DNA from: Brevibacillus sp051967035
GTDB taxonomy: Bacteria > Bacillota > Bacilli > Brevibacillales > Brevibacillaceae
NCBI RefSeq assembly: GCF_051967035.1
Contig: NZ_JBQCKK010000001.1
Location: forward strand, 310,001-374,000
Direction of reading: 5' to 3'
DNA length: 64,000 nucleotides
The notes under the pieces are model-generated. The model made no database searches. It had not been told where the DNA came from and saw nothing but the letters and a program-made list of their open reading frames with translations. The position numbers and the translations under genes are program-made. Position 1 is the stretch's first letter. Each line of letters opens with the position of its first letter. Shown one piece after another: positions 8,297 through 15,942 of the stretch.

Positions 8297-8809
8297 ATGT
8301 CAGCGACTCATCTGAAACAATTGTGCGAAGAAACGTACACCAAATTGAAAAAGGTAAGCATGGAGTTGGAGCGTTATCTCAATCAGGTTACGTTGCCTAG
8401 TCTAGTATCTGCATCGGGCGATCCGGAGGAGTATGAAGCTTATTATCGAACGTACCTTTCCGATCTGCGCCACCTTTTGGTTTACTGTGAAAATGCGTAC
8501 GACAGGCTGGGGGTATCCCTGCGCCGAGCACGATTTAACGAAGAGTTTGCCGAGGAAGTCCTGTATCAGGTGTACCACACCTGTGTCAATTACTTTTATT
8601 ATCCCAAAGGCGAGGTTTATGAGGAAGACGGCCGCTATGCCTACACGGGTCAGGACTGCATCATTTTCCGCAAGCAGGTAACGCCCGAGTTGCAACAGCT
8701 GACCTTGTCCTTGTCGAAAGTGTTTGAACAAATGCGCGATGAATTGCAATACTACGAAAATGACTATATAGCCAAAAAACGGCGGCATACCGAACAAGCA
8801 CAGGTGTAA
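8297..8809 (+). CDS. YpuI-like DUF3907 family protein
   Basis: A 170-residue soluble protein without signal peptide or membrane helix. Its overall length, acidic and aromatic composition and the central YTGQDCIIFRKQVTPELQQL segment resemble the DUF3907 family (B. subtilis YpuI), whose function is not established. It appears monocistronic: a possible -10 TATACT at 8251-8256 lies upstream with a poor -35, and a strong terminator overlaps its stop codon. AAGGGGGA precedes the ATG. The family assignment is from memory of the conserved segment. Confidence 0.6.
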   Translation: MSATHLKQLCEETYTKLKKVSMELERYLNQVTLPSLVSASGDPEEYEAYYRTYLSDLRHLLVYCENAYDRLGVSLRRARFNEEFAEEVLYQVYHTCVNYFYYPKGEVYEEDGRYAYTGQDCIIFRKQVTPELQQLTLSLSKVFEQMRDELQYYENDYIAKKRRHTEQAQV

Positions 8810-8828
8810 ACCCTGTGCTTGTTTTTTT
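8794..8828 (+). terminator. Strong terminator overlapping the YpuI-like stop codon
   Basis: ACAAGCACAGG (8794-8804) pairs with CCTGTGCTTGT (8812-8822), followed by a T run. The stop codon is in the loop. Confidence 0.9.
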
Positions 8829-8864
8829 GCGAGACCCGGCCTCATGCCGCATGCGAGCAAGGAA

Positions 8865-8901
8865 GCTTGCGTCAAGCTGTTGACGCAAGCCCGGTTTTTT
8901 T
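8865..8901 (+). terminator. Second terminator-like hairpin with no gene between
   Basis: GCTTGCGTCAA (8865-8875) pairs perfectly with TTGACGCAAGC (8880-8890) across a GCTG loop, then CCGG and seven T. It faces the plus strand, 40 bases after the first terminator. On the minus strand it could end the quinone reductase transcript, but no U run follows in that direction. Confidence 0.65.
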
Positions 8902-8909
8902 ATCCGGGG

Positions 8910-9503
8910 CTACACGCCGAGCGGCTGATGCACACTCGCAGCGATTTTCTCGACTTCGGCAAGCATCTGTTCGCGATCTGCGCTGTCCACGTAAGGAACG
9001 GCGGCGAAATGACGATAAGTGACATCGTAGCCGATCATGGCGAGCGTGCCGTCCACAATCTGTTTCTTCACTACATCGCCCAGCCCGCTCGCCTTCATGT
9101 CTGCTTCGGACTCCCGGGTGGTCGTAAGGACGATGGCCTGCTTGTTTGCCAAAAGGCCGACCGGGCCGTCGGAGTCGTAGCGGAAGGCAAAGTTGTTGGT
9201 AAACACACGGTCGATATAGCCTTTGAGGATCGCGGGAGCAGACCACCACCAGACAGGGTAAATCATCACCAGCAAATCGGCTTCCGAGATCAGCTCTTGT
9301 TCTGTCGCAACATCCTGGGAGGCAGATCCGTTCGACACGTTTTGCATGTCTGCCGCATCGAAGACAGGCTGGAATTTCATCTGATACAAGTCGCGCACGG
9401 TAAAGTCTACATGCTGTTTTTGCAGCGAGCGGGTAACGCGTTCAAGAATAGCATGGCAGAAGCTCTCTTTTCCTTCGTGGGCAAATACGATGCAGGCTTT
9501 CAT
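8910..9503 (-). CDS. NAD(P)H:quinone oxidoreductase, Flavodoxin_2 family
   Basis: A 197-residue flavoprotein of the NQO/KefF/MdaB group, transferring two electrons from NAD(P)H to quinones or similar acceptors in the cytoplasm. The signature PVWWWSAPAILKGYIDRVF is complete, and an N-terminal MKACIVFAHEGKESF strand-loop fits the flavin phosphate site. An earlier in-frame start exists, but the ATG at 9503 follows AAAGGGA by 7 bases and gives the normal family length. It lies 37 bases after the S8 protease gene on the same strand, so the two may be co-transcribed. Confidence 0.85.
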   Translation of the reverse strand: MKACIVFAHEGKESFCHAILERVTRSLQKQHVDFTVRDLYQMKFQPVFDAADMQNVSNGSASQDVATEQELISEADLLVMIYPVWWWSAPAILKGYIDRVFTNNFAFRYDSDGPVGLLANKQAIVLTTTRESEADMKASGLGDVVKKQIVDGTLAMIGYDVTYRHFAAVPYVDSADREQMLAEVEKIAASVHQPLGV

Positions 9504-9540
9504 CAATCCATCCCTTTCGTCAGTTCGTCGTGTGGTACGC

Positions 9541-10944
9541 TTATTCGAAGCCAAAGCGCAGGCGCATAAAAAATTTGTTGAGAAGCCCGCCGACCGAATG
9601 CGGCGTTTTTTCTGTGCGGGCTGGCTCTGCCGGCTTGATTTGCCGCAACGTCTGACGGACGTCGATCATCCCGTAGCCGTACAGCTGATCGTGCCCGGGA
9701 GCGCCGAGGTCTGTGGCCGATTGCCGGATGAGCTCCATCACATCCCGGTTTGACATGGCGGGATGGACGGAACGCACAAGCGAAGCGAGCGCTGCCACGT
9801 GCGGGCAAGCCATGGAAGTGCCGGAGAGCGAGGCGTAATCGCTGTAGATGTACGTGCTTGGAATATCGACACCGGGAGCGGCGACATCCACGTAATCGCC
9901 AAAGTTGGAAAAATCGGCGCGCTCCTTGCGATGGTCGACAGCGGCGACCGCGAGTACCTCCTCATAGGCAGCGGGGTAGCTCGGCTGGTTGGTGGCGTCG
10001 TTTCCGGCTGCCGCAACGAGAACGACGTTTTTCTCATACGCATAGCGGCACGCTTCCCGCAAAGCGGCGGATGAGGTGTAATTGCCGACACTGAGATTAA
10101 TCACGTCGGCTCCGTGATCGGTCGCCCAGTAGATCCCTTGCGCAATATCGACAGCGGAGCCGGAGCCGTCCGCCCCGATCGCTTTGATCGGCATGAGCTT
10201 GCTGTTCCACGACATGCCGGCAATGCCGTCTCGGTTGTTTGTTTTGGCGGCAATCACCCCGGAGACGTGTGTGCCATGCCCGTTGTCGTCCTCTGGATGA
10301 TGGGAGTCGTCCAGAACGTTGTAGCCTTCCACGAGCTTTCCGGCAAACTCCGGATGTTGGAGATCAATCCCGGTGTCAATGACAGCGACGGTGACGTCAC
10401 TGCTGCCTTCGCTCACATCCCAGCTCTCTTCCATGCCGATCAGCGGCAAATTCCACTGGTACTCCGCATAGTACGTATCGTTTGGCTTGCGGTTGGGAAG
10501 GAGTAGGTAGTTCGGCTCGGCAAATACCGAGTCGGGATGCTCGGCCAGCTTTTTCATCAGCTGCTTCGTCGTCAGGCTGTTGGACTTGATGATGAGGAAT
10601 TGCTCAAAATCGCGTTTGATCTTGGCATCCATGGAAGCGATGAGCTGATCCATTTTTTTTCGCTCGGGGCGAGGGGAGAAACGAACGACTACTTCATGCT
10701 CGACATAATGGCTGCGGTCACGCGGATTGTGGTGCAGCGTCTCGACATGGCTGCTTTTTTCCAGATCCCTGCGCATGTCTTTGACCTGCTCGATATAGTT
10801 GATCCGCGGTATGGTCGCCTCGATGGAAGTGACGCGGGGGTGAGGTTCGCGCATTTCCTGCTCAGCGTGTTGCTGATAGCGAAAAGGGATAACGACCAGA
10901 CCGACCAAGGCAAGAGCGACGATGATCGGGGGCAAGACGCGCAA
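9541..10944 (-). CDS. Membrane-anchored subtilisin-like (S8) serine protease
   Basis: About 467 residues. An N-terminal hydrophobic helix (about residues 2-22) exports or anchors it. A propeptide-like region (inhibitor I9 type, about 75-155) precedes the S8 catalytic domain. The triad is complete: Asp190 (VAVIDTGID), His223 (NGHGTHVSG) and Ser377 (SGTSMACPH), with oxyanion Asn315 (AAAGND). TTG 10944 is preferred to GTG 10986 because GGAGGGAG is the only ribosome site and lies 9 bases before it. That site is the 3' arm of the terminator hairpin of the upstream TRIC gene. Substrates are unknown. Confidence 0.85.
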   Translation of the reverse strand: MRVLPPIIVALALVGLVVIPFRYQQHAEQEMREPHPRVTSIEATIPRINYIEQVKDMRRDLEKSSHVETLHHNPRDRSHYVEHEVVVRFSPRPERKKMDQLIASMDAKIKRDFEQFLIIKSNSLTTKQLMKKLAEHPDSVFAEPNYLLLPNRKPNDTYYAEYQWNLPLIGMEESWDVSEGSSDVTVAVIDTGIDLQHPEFAGKLVEGYNVLDDSHHPEDDNGHGTHVSGVIAAKTNNRDGIAGMSWNSKLMPIKAIGADGSGSAVDIAQGIYWATDHGADVINLSVGNYTSSAALREACRYAYEKNVVLVAAAGNDATNQPSYPAAYEEVLAVAAVDHRKERADFSNFGDYVDVAAPGVDIPSTYIYSDYASLSGTSMACPHVAALASLVRSVHPAMSNRDVMELIRQSATDLGAPGHDQLYGYGMIDVRQTLRQIKPAEPARTEKTPHSVGGLLNKFFMRLRFGFE

Positions 10945-10998
10945 AAAAAGCTCACTCCCTCCAGTGCTGATACTTATAGCGTGCACAGGGAGGGAGTG
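10944..10998 (-). terminator. Terminator of the TRIC gene that contains the protease ribosome site
   Basis: On the minus strand CACTCCCTCC (10998-10989) pairs with GGAGGGAGTG (10962-10953); GTGCAC and GTGC segments extend the stem inwards. A run of seven T follows immediately. GGAGGGAG in the 3' arm is the ribosome site of the protease gene. Confidence 0.75.
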
Positions 10999-11015
10999 AT
11001 TATGAAGGAAATAGC

Positions 11016-11648
11016 TTACATTCGGTTGTCAGAAGGGCGAACCGGGACGGCACGAAGCGAGCGGCGCGGCAGCTTCCAGCCTTGATGATAGGAAATCATC
11101 CGGCAAACGATGATGACGGAAAACAAGGTGTACAGTTCGCCAACGGTCGTCGCCCACTTGAGACCGACAGCCAGCCCGGCGACCATGGCCCAGACGGCGT
11201 AGATTTCTTCTTTGAACACGAGCGGCTTGCGTCCGGCGAGAACATCGCGGATGATTCCGCCGCCGATTCCGGTCAGAACGGCTGCCACGATCGTAGCGCT
11301 GACCGGGTAGTTCATCTGGGTGGCGTAAATCGCGCCCTGGATAGCAAAGGCAGAAAGCCCCACTGCGTCAAAAAACATCCCCCAGCGATTCCAGTAGTCC
11401 AGGTATTTGTGTGGGAGGACAAAAACGATCAGCATGGAAACGAGCGCAATGGTAAACAGCGTTCCCTGATTCCAAAAAGCGGTGAGCGGAATCCCGAGCA
11501 AGATATTGCGCATGATTCCGCCGCCAAAAGCGGTAGCCATTCCGAGAACGATGACTCCCCAGATGTCGTATTCTTCCTCCATGGCAATGATCGCACCGCT
11601 GATGACAAACGCTACGGTGCCGATGATGTTAAAATATTCCCAAGACAT
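11016..11648 (-). CDS. TRIC (trimeric intracellular cation) channel family protein
   Basis: A 210-residue polytopic membrane protein with seven predicted helices arranged as two repeats. Both repeats carry the family's glycine motif: ATAFGGGIMRNILLG and LTGIGGGIIRDVLAG. Prokaryotic TRIC proteins (formerly UPF0126) are trimeric K+/Na+-permeable channels; the physiological role in bacilli is open. The ATG at 11648 is preferred over an upstream in-frame start because GAAGGAT is just ahead and it gives the typical MSWEYF-type beginning. It lies 19 bases after the HAD phosphatase gene on the same strand. Confidence 0.85.
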   Translation of the reverse strand: MSWEYFNIIGTVAFVISGAIIAMEEEYDIWGVIVLGMATAFGGGIMRNILLGIPLTAFWNQGTLFTIALVSMLIVFVLPHKYLDYWNRWGMFFDAVGLSAFAIQGAIYATQMNYPVSATIVAAVLTGIGGGIIRDVLAGRKPLVFKEEIYAVWAMVAGLAVGLKWATTVGELYTLFSVIIVCRMISYHQGWKLPRRSLRAVPVRPSDNRM

Positions 11649-11667
11649 GTATCCTTCAGCGTCCTTC

Positions 11668-12444
11668 CTAGTTGATGAGTCCAAGTTGCAGCAAGCCGTG
11701 CCGGATGCCATCCTCGTTTACGTGACGGGTAACCATCCGGGCAAAAGGTTTCACTTCTTCATGGGCATTTCCCATGGCGACGCCCATCCCGACGTAGGAG
11801 AGCATCTCCCTGTCATTGAGTCCATCTCCGAAGGCGACGGCATCTGCGGGTGTAAGCCCCGCGTGCTTGAGGATGGCCTCAATGCCGCGCGCTTTTGAGC
11901 CGCCTTTCGGGAGAATGTCCAGGACGTGCCGATGCCAGCGTACGTACGACACTTGCTCGAAGGCTTGCGTATAGATCGCTTCTTCTTCGGCGGTGCAATA
12001 CAGAAACGCCTGGTAGATCGGGGCGACCTCCCAATAGCGATGGTGATGGGCAGGCGCGGGCAAGCGCAGAAAGTCGAACGAGTCGAGGACATGCGGGTGA
12101 TCTTCTGTATTCGCATAGCACTCTTCATGGCTTAAAAACACCATCGGATGCGCGTTCCCTTTTGCCAGCTGTTCCAGTTCGGCCAGGGTCGTTGCGGCAA
12201 ACGGGGTATGGTGGATGACCCGATTTTCGCTCACGACATACGAGCCGTTGAACCCGACGAACGTATCGATCCCGAGCTGCTCGGCAATCGGCATCAGGTG
12301 GTACGGCGCGCGGCCCGTTGCGATCGCAACCCGAATGCCGTTTTGCTTGAGCTTCTGTACGGCGTCGACGGTTGAGGGCGGGATCGTGTGCGCGGTGTTC
12401 AAGAGAGTACCGTCAATGTCAAAAAAGACAATTTTGTAGCTCAT
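11668..12444 (-). CDS. Cof-type HAD-IIB family phosphatase
   Basis: A 258-residue cytoplasmic phosphatase of the Cof subfamily. Motif I is FFDIDGTLLN at residues 7-16 (nucleophile and acid Asp), motif II ATGR near residue 43, motif III Lys around 192, and motif IV GDGLNDREML near 210-219. The C2B cap lies between motifs II and III. The family dephosphorylates sugar phosphates, FMN or pyridoxal phosphate; specificity cannot be read here. The ATG 12444 follows GGAGAG by 6 bases. The TRIC channel gene follows after 19 bases. Confidence 0.85.
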   Translation of the reverse strand: MSYKIVFFDIDGTLLNTAHTIPPSTVDAVQKLKQNGIRVAIATGRAPYHLMPIAEQLGIDTFVGFNGSYVVSENRVIHHTPFAATTLAELEQLAKGNAHPMVFLSHEECYANTEDHPHVLDSFDFLRLPAPAHHHRYWEVAPIYQAFLYCTAEEEAIYTQAFEQVSYVRWHRHVLDILPKGGSKARGIEAILKHAGLTPADAVAFGDGLNDREMLSYVGMGVAMGNAHEEVKPFARMVTRHVNEDGIRHGLLQLGLIN

Positions 12445-12522
12445 TTTGTTCTCTCCACTCTTTTCTCTATTTGCATAAAAAAGCAGCGGCAGTACAGAAG
12501 CCGCCACGTTTGCGCACAACAG

Positions 12523-12555
12523 AAAAAGGAATGCCGGAAAAGGCATTCCTTTTCA
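12523..12555 (-). terminator. Terminator of the sugar ABC ATPase gene
   Basis: A 12-bp stem (12524-12535 with 12542-12553) and six-base loop; on the minus strand a T run follows. Confidence 0.85.
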
Positions 12556-12563
12556 CTTCGCTA

Positions 12564-13679
12564 TTAGAATACAGCCACTTCCGTCTCGCTGTCAAATAGA
12601 TGACATTTGGAAAGATCCATGGCGAGCTTGACCGCCATGTGCGGCTTCAGATTCTCGCGGGCATCCACGCGGGCGACCATTTGGGTTTGGCCGATATTGT
12701 GGAAGTACACGTACAGCTCGGAGCCCATGTTTTCCACCACTTCGATCTGGGCTGTCAGCGTGCTTTCGAACGGATTGGCCTCCATAAAAGCGGCATCGCT
12801 GTAGATGTCCTCGGGACGGATGCCGAAGATCGCCGGCTTGTTCACATAGCCGGTGTCGCGCAACACTTTCGCCTTGTCCTCGGGGAAGCGGACGTGGAGA
12901 TTGTCGGCAGCGAAATACAGGGCGCCGTCCTTTTCCGTAACCTGCCCTTTGATGAAGTTCATCGCAGGGGAGCCGATGAAGCTCGCCACAAACAGATTGA
13001 CGGGATGGTTGTAAATCTCGCTCGGCGTCGCCACTTGCTGGATCAGGCCGTCCTTCATGACGACAATCCGATCGCCCATGGTCATGGCTTCCGTCTGGTC
13101 GTGGGTAACGTAGATGATGGTCGTATTCAGCCGCTGGTGCAGCTTGAGGATTTCCGTCCGCATCTGGACGCGCAGCTTGGCATCGAGGTTGGACAAAGGC
13201 TCGTCCATCAAGAAGACCTGCGGCTCCCGCACGATGGCGCGACCAAGGGCCACACGCTGGCGTTGACCGCCGGAAAGCGCCTTGGGCTTTCGATCCAGCA
13301 GGTGGGAAATATCGAGGATGCGCGCCGCTTCCTGTATCCGCTTGTCGATATCGCTCTTGGAAAATTTGCGCAGCTTCAAGCCGAACGCCATATTTTCATA
13401 GACATTCATATGCGGATAGAGAGCGTAGCTCTGAAACACCATCGCGATGTCCCGATCCTTGGGAGGGACATCGTTGACGCGACGATCACCTATGTACAAA
13501 TCGCCCTCGGAAATTTCTTCCAGTCCGGCAATCATCCGCAGCGTCGTCGATTTTCCGCAGCCGGATGGCCCAACGAGAACGAGAAACTCCCGGTCCTGAA
13601 TCTCCAGGTGAAAATCATGGACCGCCGTTATATTGCCGCCATACCGTTTGTATAGATGGTTCAGGGTCACTTTTGCCAT
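12564..13679 (-). CDS. msmX: Carbohydrate ABC transporter ATP-binding protein, MsmX/UgpC type
   Basis: A 371-residue ATPase that would energise one or several sugar importers. Walker A GPSGCGKST is at residues 37-45, the signature LSGGQRQR near 135, Walker B VFLMDEP near 155 and the H-loop THDQ near 190. A C-terminal MOBE/TOBE-like regulatory region (about 240-371) is present, as in MsmX and UgpC. ATG 13679 is chosen because GGAGG lies 9 bases upstream; the open frame continues further. As with MsmX of B. subtilis, no permease is adjacent, which suggests a shared ATPase. It follows a PucR-type regulator by about 108 bases. Confidence 0.85.
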   Translation of the reverse strand: MAKVTLNHLYKRYGGNITAVHDFHLEIQDREFLVLVGPSGCGKSTTLRMIAGLEEISEGDLYIGDRRVNDVPPKDRDIAMVFQSYALYPHMNVYENMAFGLKLRKFSKSDIDKRIQEAARILDISHLLDRKPKALSGGQRQRVALGRAIVREPQVFLMDEPLSNLDAKLRVQMRTEILKLHQRLNTTIIYVTHDQTEAMTMGDRIVVMKDGLIQQVATPSEIYNHPVNLFVASFIGSPAMNFIKGQVTEKDGALYFAADNLHVRFPEDKAKVLRDTGYVNKPAIFGIRPEDIYSDAAFMEANPFESTLTAQIEVVENMGSELYVYFHNIGQTQMVARVDARENLKPHMAVKLAMDLSKCHLFDSETEVAVF

Positions 13680-13787
13680 GGAAGAGGCACCTCCTAGAAT
13701 GGTGGGGGCGAATTCTCGGGTGACTTTTTTGCAAGAGTACCAATTTTTAGACAGTATGGCTATGGACGACCTGTACAAAATGTTTTG

Positions 13788-14822
13788 TTAATGCTGCCGA
13801 AACAGCAAGTACAACTGAAGCAAAACGGCGTCAGCGAACTGGCGGGGATCAAGCCCGGTTTGCTCCGTCAGTTTGTCGAGTCGGTACAAGAGTGTGTTGC
13901 GGTGCAAAAAAAGCTGGCGTGCCGTCTCGCTGACATTTAGCTGCTGGGCGAACAGCGTTTCCAAGGTTTCAAGCTGCTCCGTGCTGATTTGCGGTACGGA
14001 CATGTGGGCGGCCAACTCGCGGGCAATCGCTTTCGCCGCTTCCGCAGGCAGCGAGGCGGCCCAGCGCTCCAGCGGGTACATCCAGTCGCCCGCCACCATC
14101 ACCTGTGCCCGATATTGTTGCAGGGCGCGAGACAGCAGCAGTTGGCCTGCAAGCGTTTGTTCCAGGGAGGACGGCGCGTCCACAGGCGTGCTGACAATGA
14201 TGCGGACTGGCTCCATCCATTCGGTCGAGATCAGGTCGTGCAGACCGGATGCCCATTCCAGCAAGTCCGCTCGTTCCCTTGCACCGCCCAGGATAGAAAC
14301 GGGGAGCAGCAGGACAGAATAAGCGTAACCTAACGGAAAAAAGGCGAGGCGGAGATCATGCGGCGCGCAGGCAGTCGTTTCGCGGAAAAACGGGTACAAG
14401 CAGCTTTGCAGCGCTTCCCATGTGCCGGTGCCCTCCGTCCGGTTTCGCTCGATCAAAAAGGAGAGGCGTTCTTCCTTCCACGGCCAGAGGGCATCCAGGC
14501 GTTCAGGGGGAGCCTGGCGCGGCCCCGTCACCATGGATTGCAGCCACACGGCAATCCGCTCGTACCGTGTCGAAGGCGGCTTTTCTTCCGAACGGGAAAA
14601 AAACAGACGCAGCAAGGAACGGGCAGAGGCGGGCCACTGTTTTGCTTCAATCAGCACGAGATAGGCGATATCGCGTTCAGACGCAAACGTAACAAGCTCC
14701 CAGCCTTTTTGCTCCCATTCTTGTTGGGTCTGGCTTCTATCGTGTTCCTTTGTTTTGACGCATACGATCGGCAAATGCGTGACCTGCCTGATTTGCTCGA
14801 TTTCTTTCATCCATTTTTCCAC
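13788..14822 (-). CDS. PucR/CdaR-type helix-turn-helix regulator
   Basis: A 344-residue regulator. The C-terminal about 60 residues form the PucR-type helix-turn-helix (LETLFAQQLNVSETARQLFL, then HRNTLLYRLDKLTEQTG), as in CdaR and PucR. The N-terminal two thirds have no recognised ligand domain. GTG 14822 is preferred to GTG 14840, because GGAGGT lies within the longer frame 7 bases before 14822. Its position directly upstream of an MsmX-like ATPase gene is seen in other bacilli and hints at a role in sugar or sugar-acid use. Confidence 0.75.
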   Translation of the reverse strand: MEKWMKEIEQIRQVTHLPIVCVKTKEHDRSQTQQEWEQKGWELVTFASERDIAYLVLIEAKQWPASARSLLRLFFSRSEEKPPSTRYERIAVWLQSMVTGPRQAPPERLDALWPWKEERLSFLIERNRTEGTGTWEALQSCLYPFFRETTACAPHDLRLAFFPLGYAYSVLLLPVSILGGARERADLLEWASGLHDLISTEWMEPVRIIVSTPVDAPSSLEQTLAGQLLLSRALQQYRAQVMVAGDWMYPLERWAASLPAEAAKAIARELAAHMSVPQISTEQLETLETLFAQQLNVSETARQLFLHRNTLLYRLDKLTEQTGLDPRQFADAVLLQLYLLFRQH

Positions 14823-14867
14823 AGTGTAGACCTCCGTCACAAACAGCTCACGTAAGTCTATTATACC

Positions 14868-15776
14868 TTACTCCAGCGCAAGCGTGGCGGCGCTTTCCTG
14901 CAATACCGACGACTCTCTCCTCCTCGCTTCGGCGAGCGCAAGCTGGCTTGCGCCTCCAAGCGTGTGCAGCGTGATTTCCGGACGGGAGCGGAGGCGGACA
15001 TTCAGTCCGGTTTGCCCCAAGCCTTCGCTGATGTAAAAAGGCCGTCCGTTCATCTGATGAAGCCCCTTGACCATATTCAGCCGCGGCAGCTTTCCCATTT
15101 TGGCCAGATGGTAGGGACGCGGCCAATGAATTTGCCCGCCGTGGAAATGTCCCGCCAGCAAGTAATCGTAGGCGTAATCGTTCATATGCAAGACGATATT
15201 CGGGTCGTGCGTGAGAACGAGGCGCGCGCCTGTCGCGGGAACGGCTTGAAACGCCTTCTCCAGTTGGCTGCGGCGCGTGCTGTAATCGTCGACGCCGATG
15301 ATGTGCAGCGGCTGGCCTTTATGGTCGACCGTCACGTGCTCGTTGACGAGGACGCGGCAGCCGATTCGCGCAAGCTCCGCTTTCAGCTGGGCCAGCTTTG
15401 GCGGCGCGAGAACGTAGTCGTGGTTGCCGAAAACGACGAACGTCCCGAGCGTCGGCTGCAACTGCATCAGCTTCTCGATGTACGCGACGGCCTTCGGAAT
15501 GTTTTTATGGCGATCTAGCAAATCTCCGGTAATGGCGATCAGATCGACCGATTGTCCGGAAAAATCGCGGACGATTCGCATCGGGTCAATCGACAAATTT
15601 TCCATGTGCAAATCGGACAGATGCAAGATAGAGAGCGGCTCGAAGTCTTGCCGATCCTCTCTATGCTGCGACGAGTGCAGCGGGATTGAGACATAGTTGG
15701 TACGGAGGTCAAACGTATTGCGATAGGCTTTTCCATAGAGCAAGGCGACAGCGACCATCAGCAAAACCCACAGCAT
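14868..15776 (-). CDS. Membrane-anchored calcineurin-like metallophosphoesterase
   Basis: A 302-residue protein with an N-terminal membrane helix (residues 1-15) and a YkuE/YaeI-type metallophosphoesterase domain. The dimetal motifs are all present: HLSDLHMEN, ITGDLLDRH, FGNHDY, LTHDPN and GHFHGGQ. Relatives hydrolyse phosphoester or pyrophosphate bonds in lipids or nucleotides at the membrane. ATG 15776 starts the membrane helix directly; the nearest purine-rich element is AAAGGAG 13 bases upstream, so the ribosome site is not ideal. It is transcribed away from acsA. Confidence 0.8.
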   Translation of the reverse strand: MLWVLLMVAVALLYGKAYRNTFDLRTNYVSIPLHSSQHREDRQDFEPLSILHLSDLHMENLSIDPMRIVRDFSGQSVDLIAITGDLLDRHKNIPKAVAYIEKLMQLQPTLGTFVVFGNHDYVLAPPKLAQLKAELARIGCRVLVNEHVTVDHKGQPLHIIGVDDYSTRRSQLEKAFQAVPATGARLVLTHDPNIVLHMNDYAYDYLLAGHFHGGQIHWPRPYHLAKMGKLPRLNMVKGLHQMNGRPFYISEGLGQTGLNVRLRSRPEITLHTLGGASQLALAEARRRESSVLQESAATLALE

Positions 15777-15942
15777 TTCTTCCGGCCATCTCCTTTCCTC
15801 TCTTGAGGTAGTGTCATTATACTCGATTTCTGCGCGTTTCGAATAAGTAGGTTCTGGCAGAAGGAATTTAGCGAAAAGTGCAGAAATATTATGAATGTTG
15901 CGTAGTGAAAGAATCCATTGAGGGGTTTAGGAGAGTGAGAGC

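Noticed and set aside
11002..11085. 27-codon plus-strand ORF preceded by GGGAGGGAGTG
   Set aside because: It lies in the hairpin and antisense to the TRIC 3' end; the ribosome-site look comes from the inverted repeat of the protease site.
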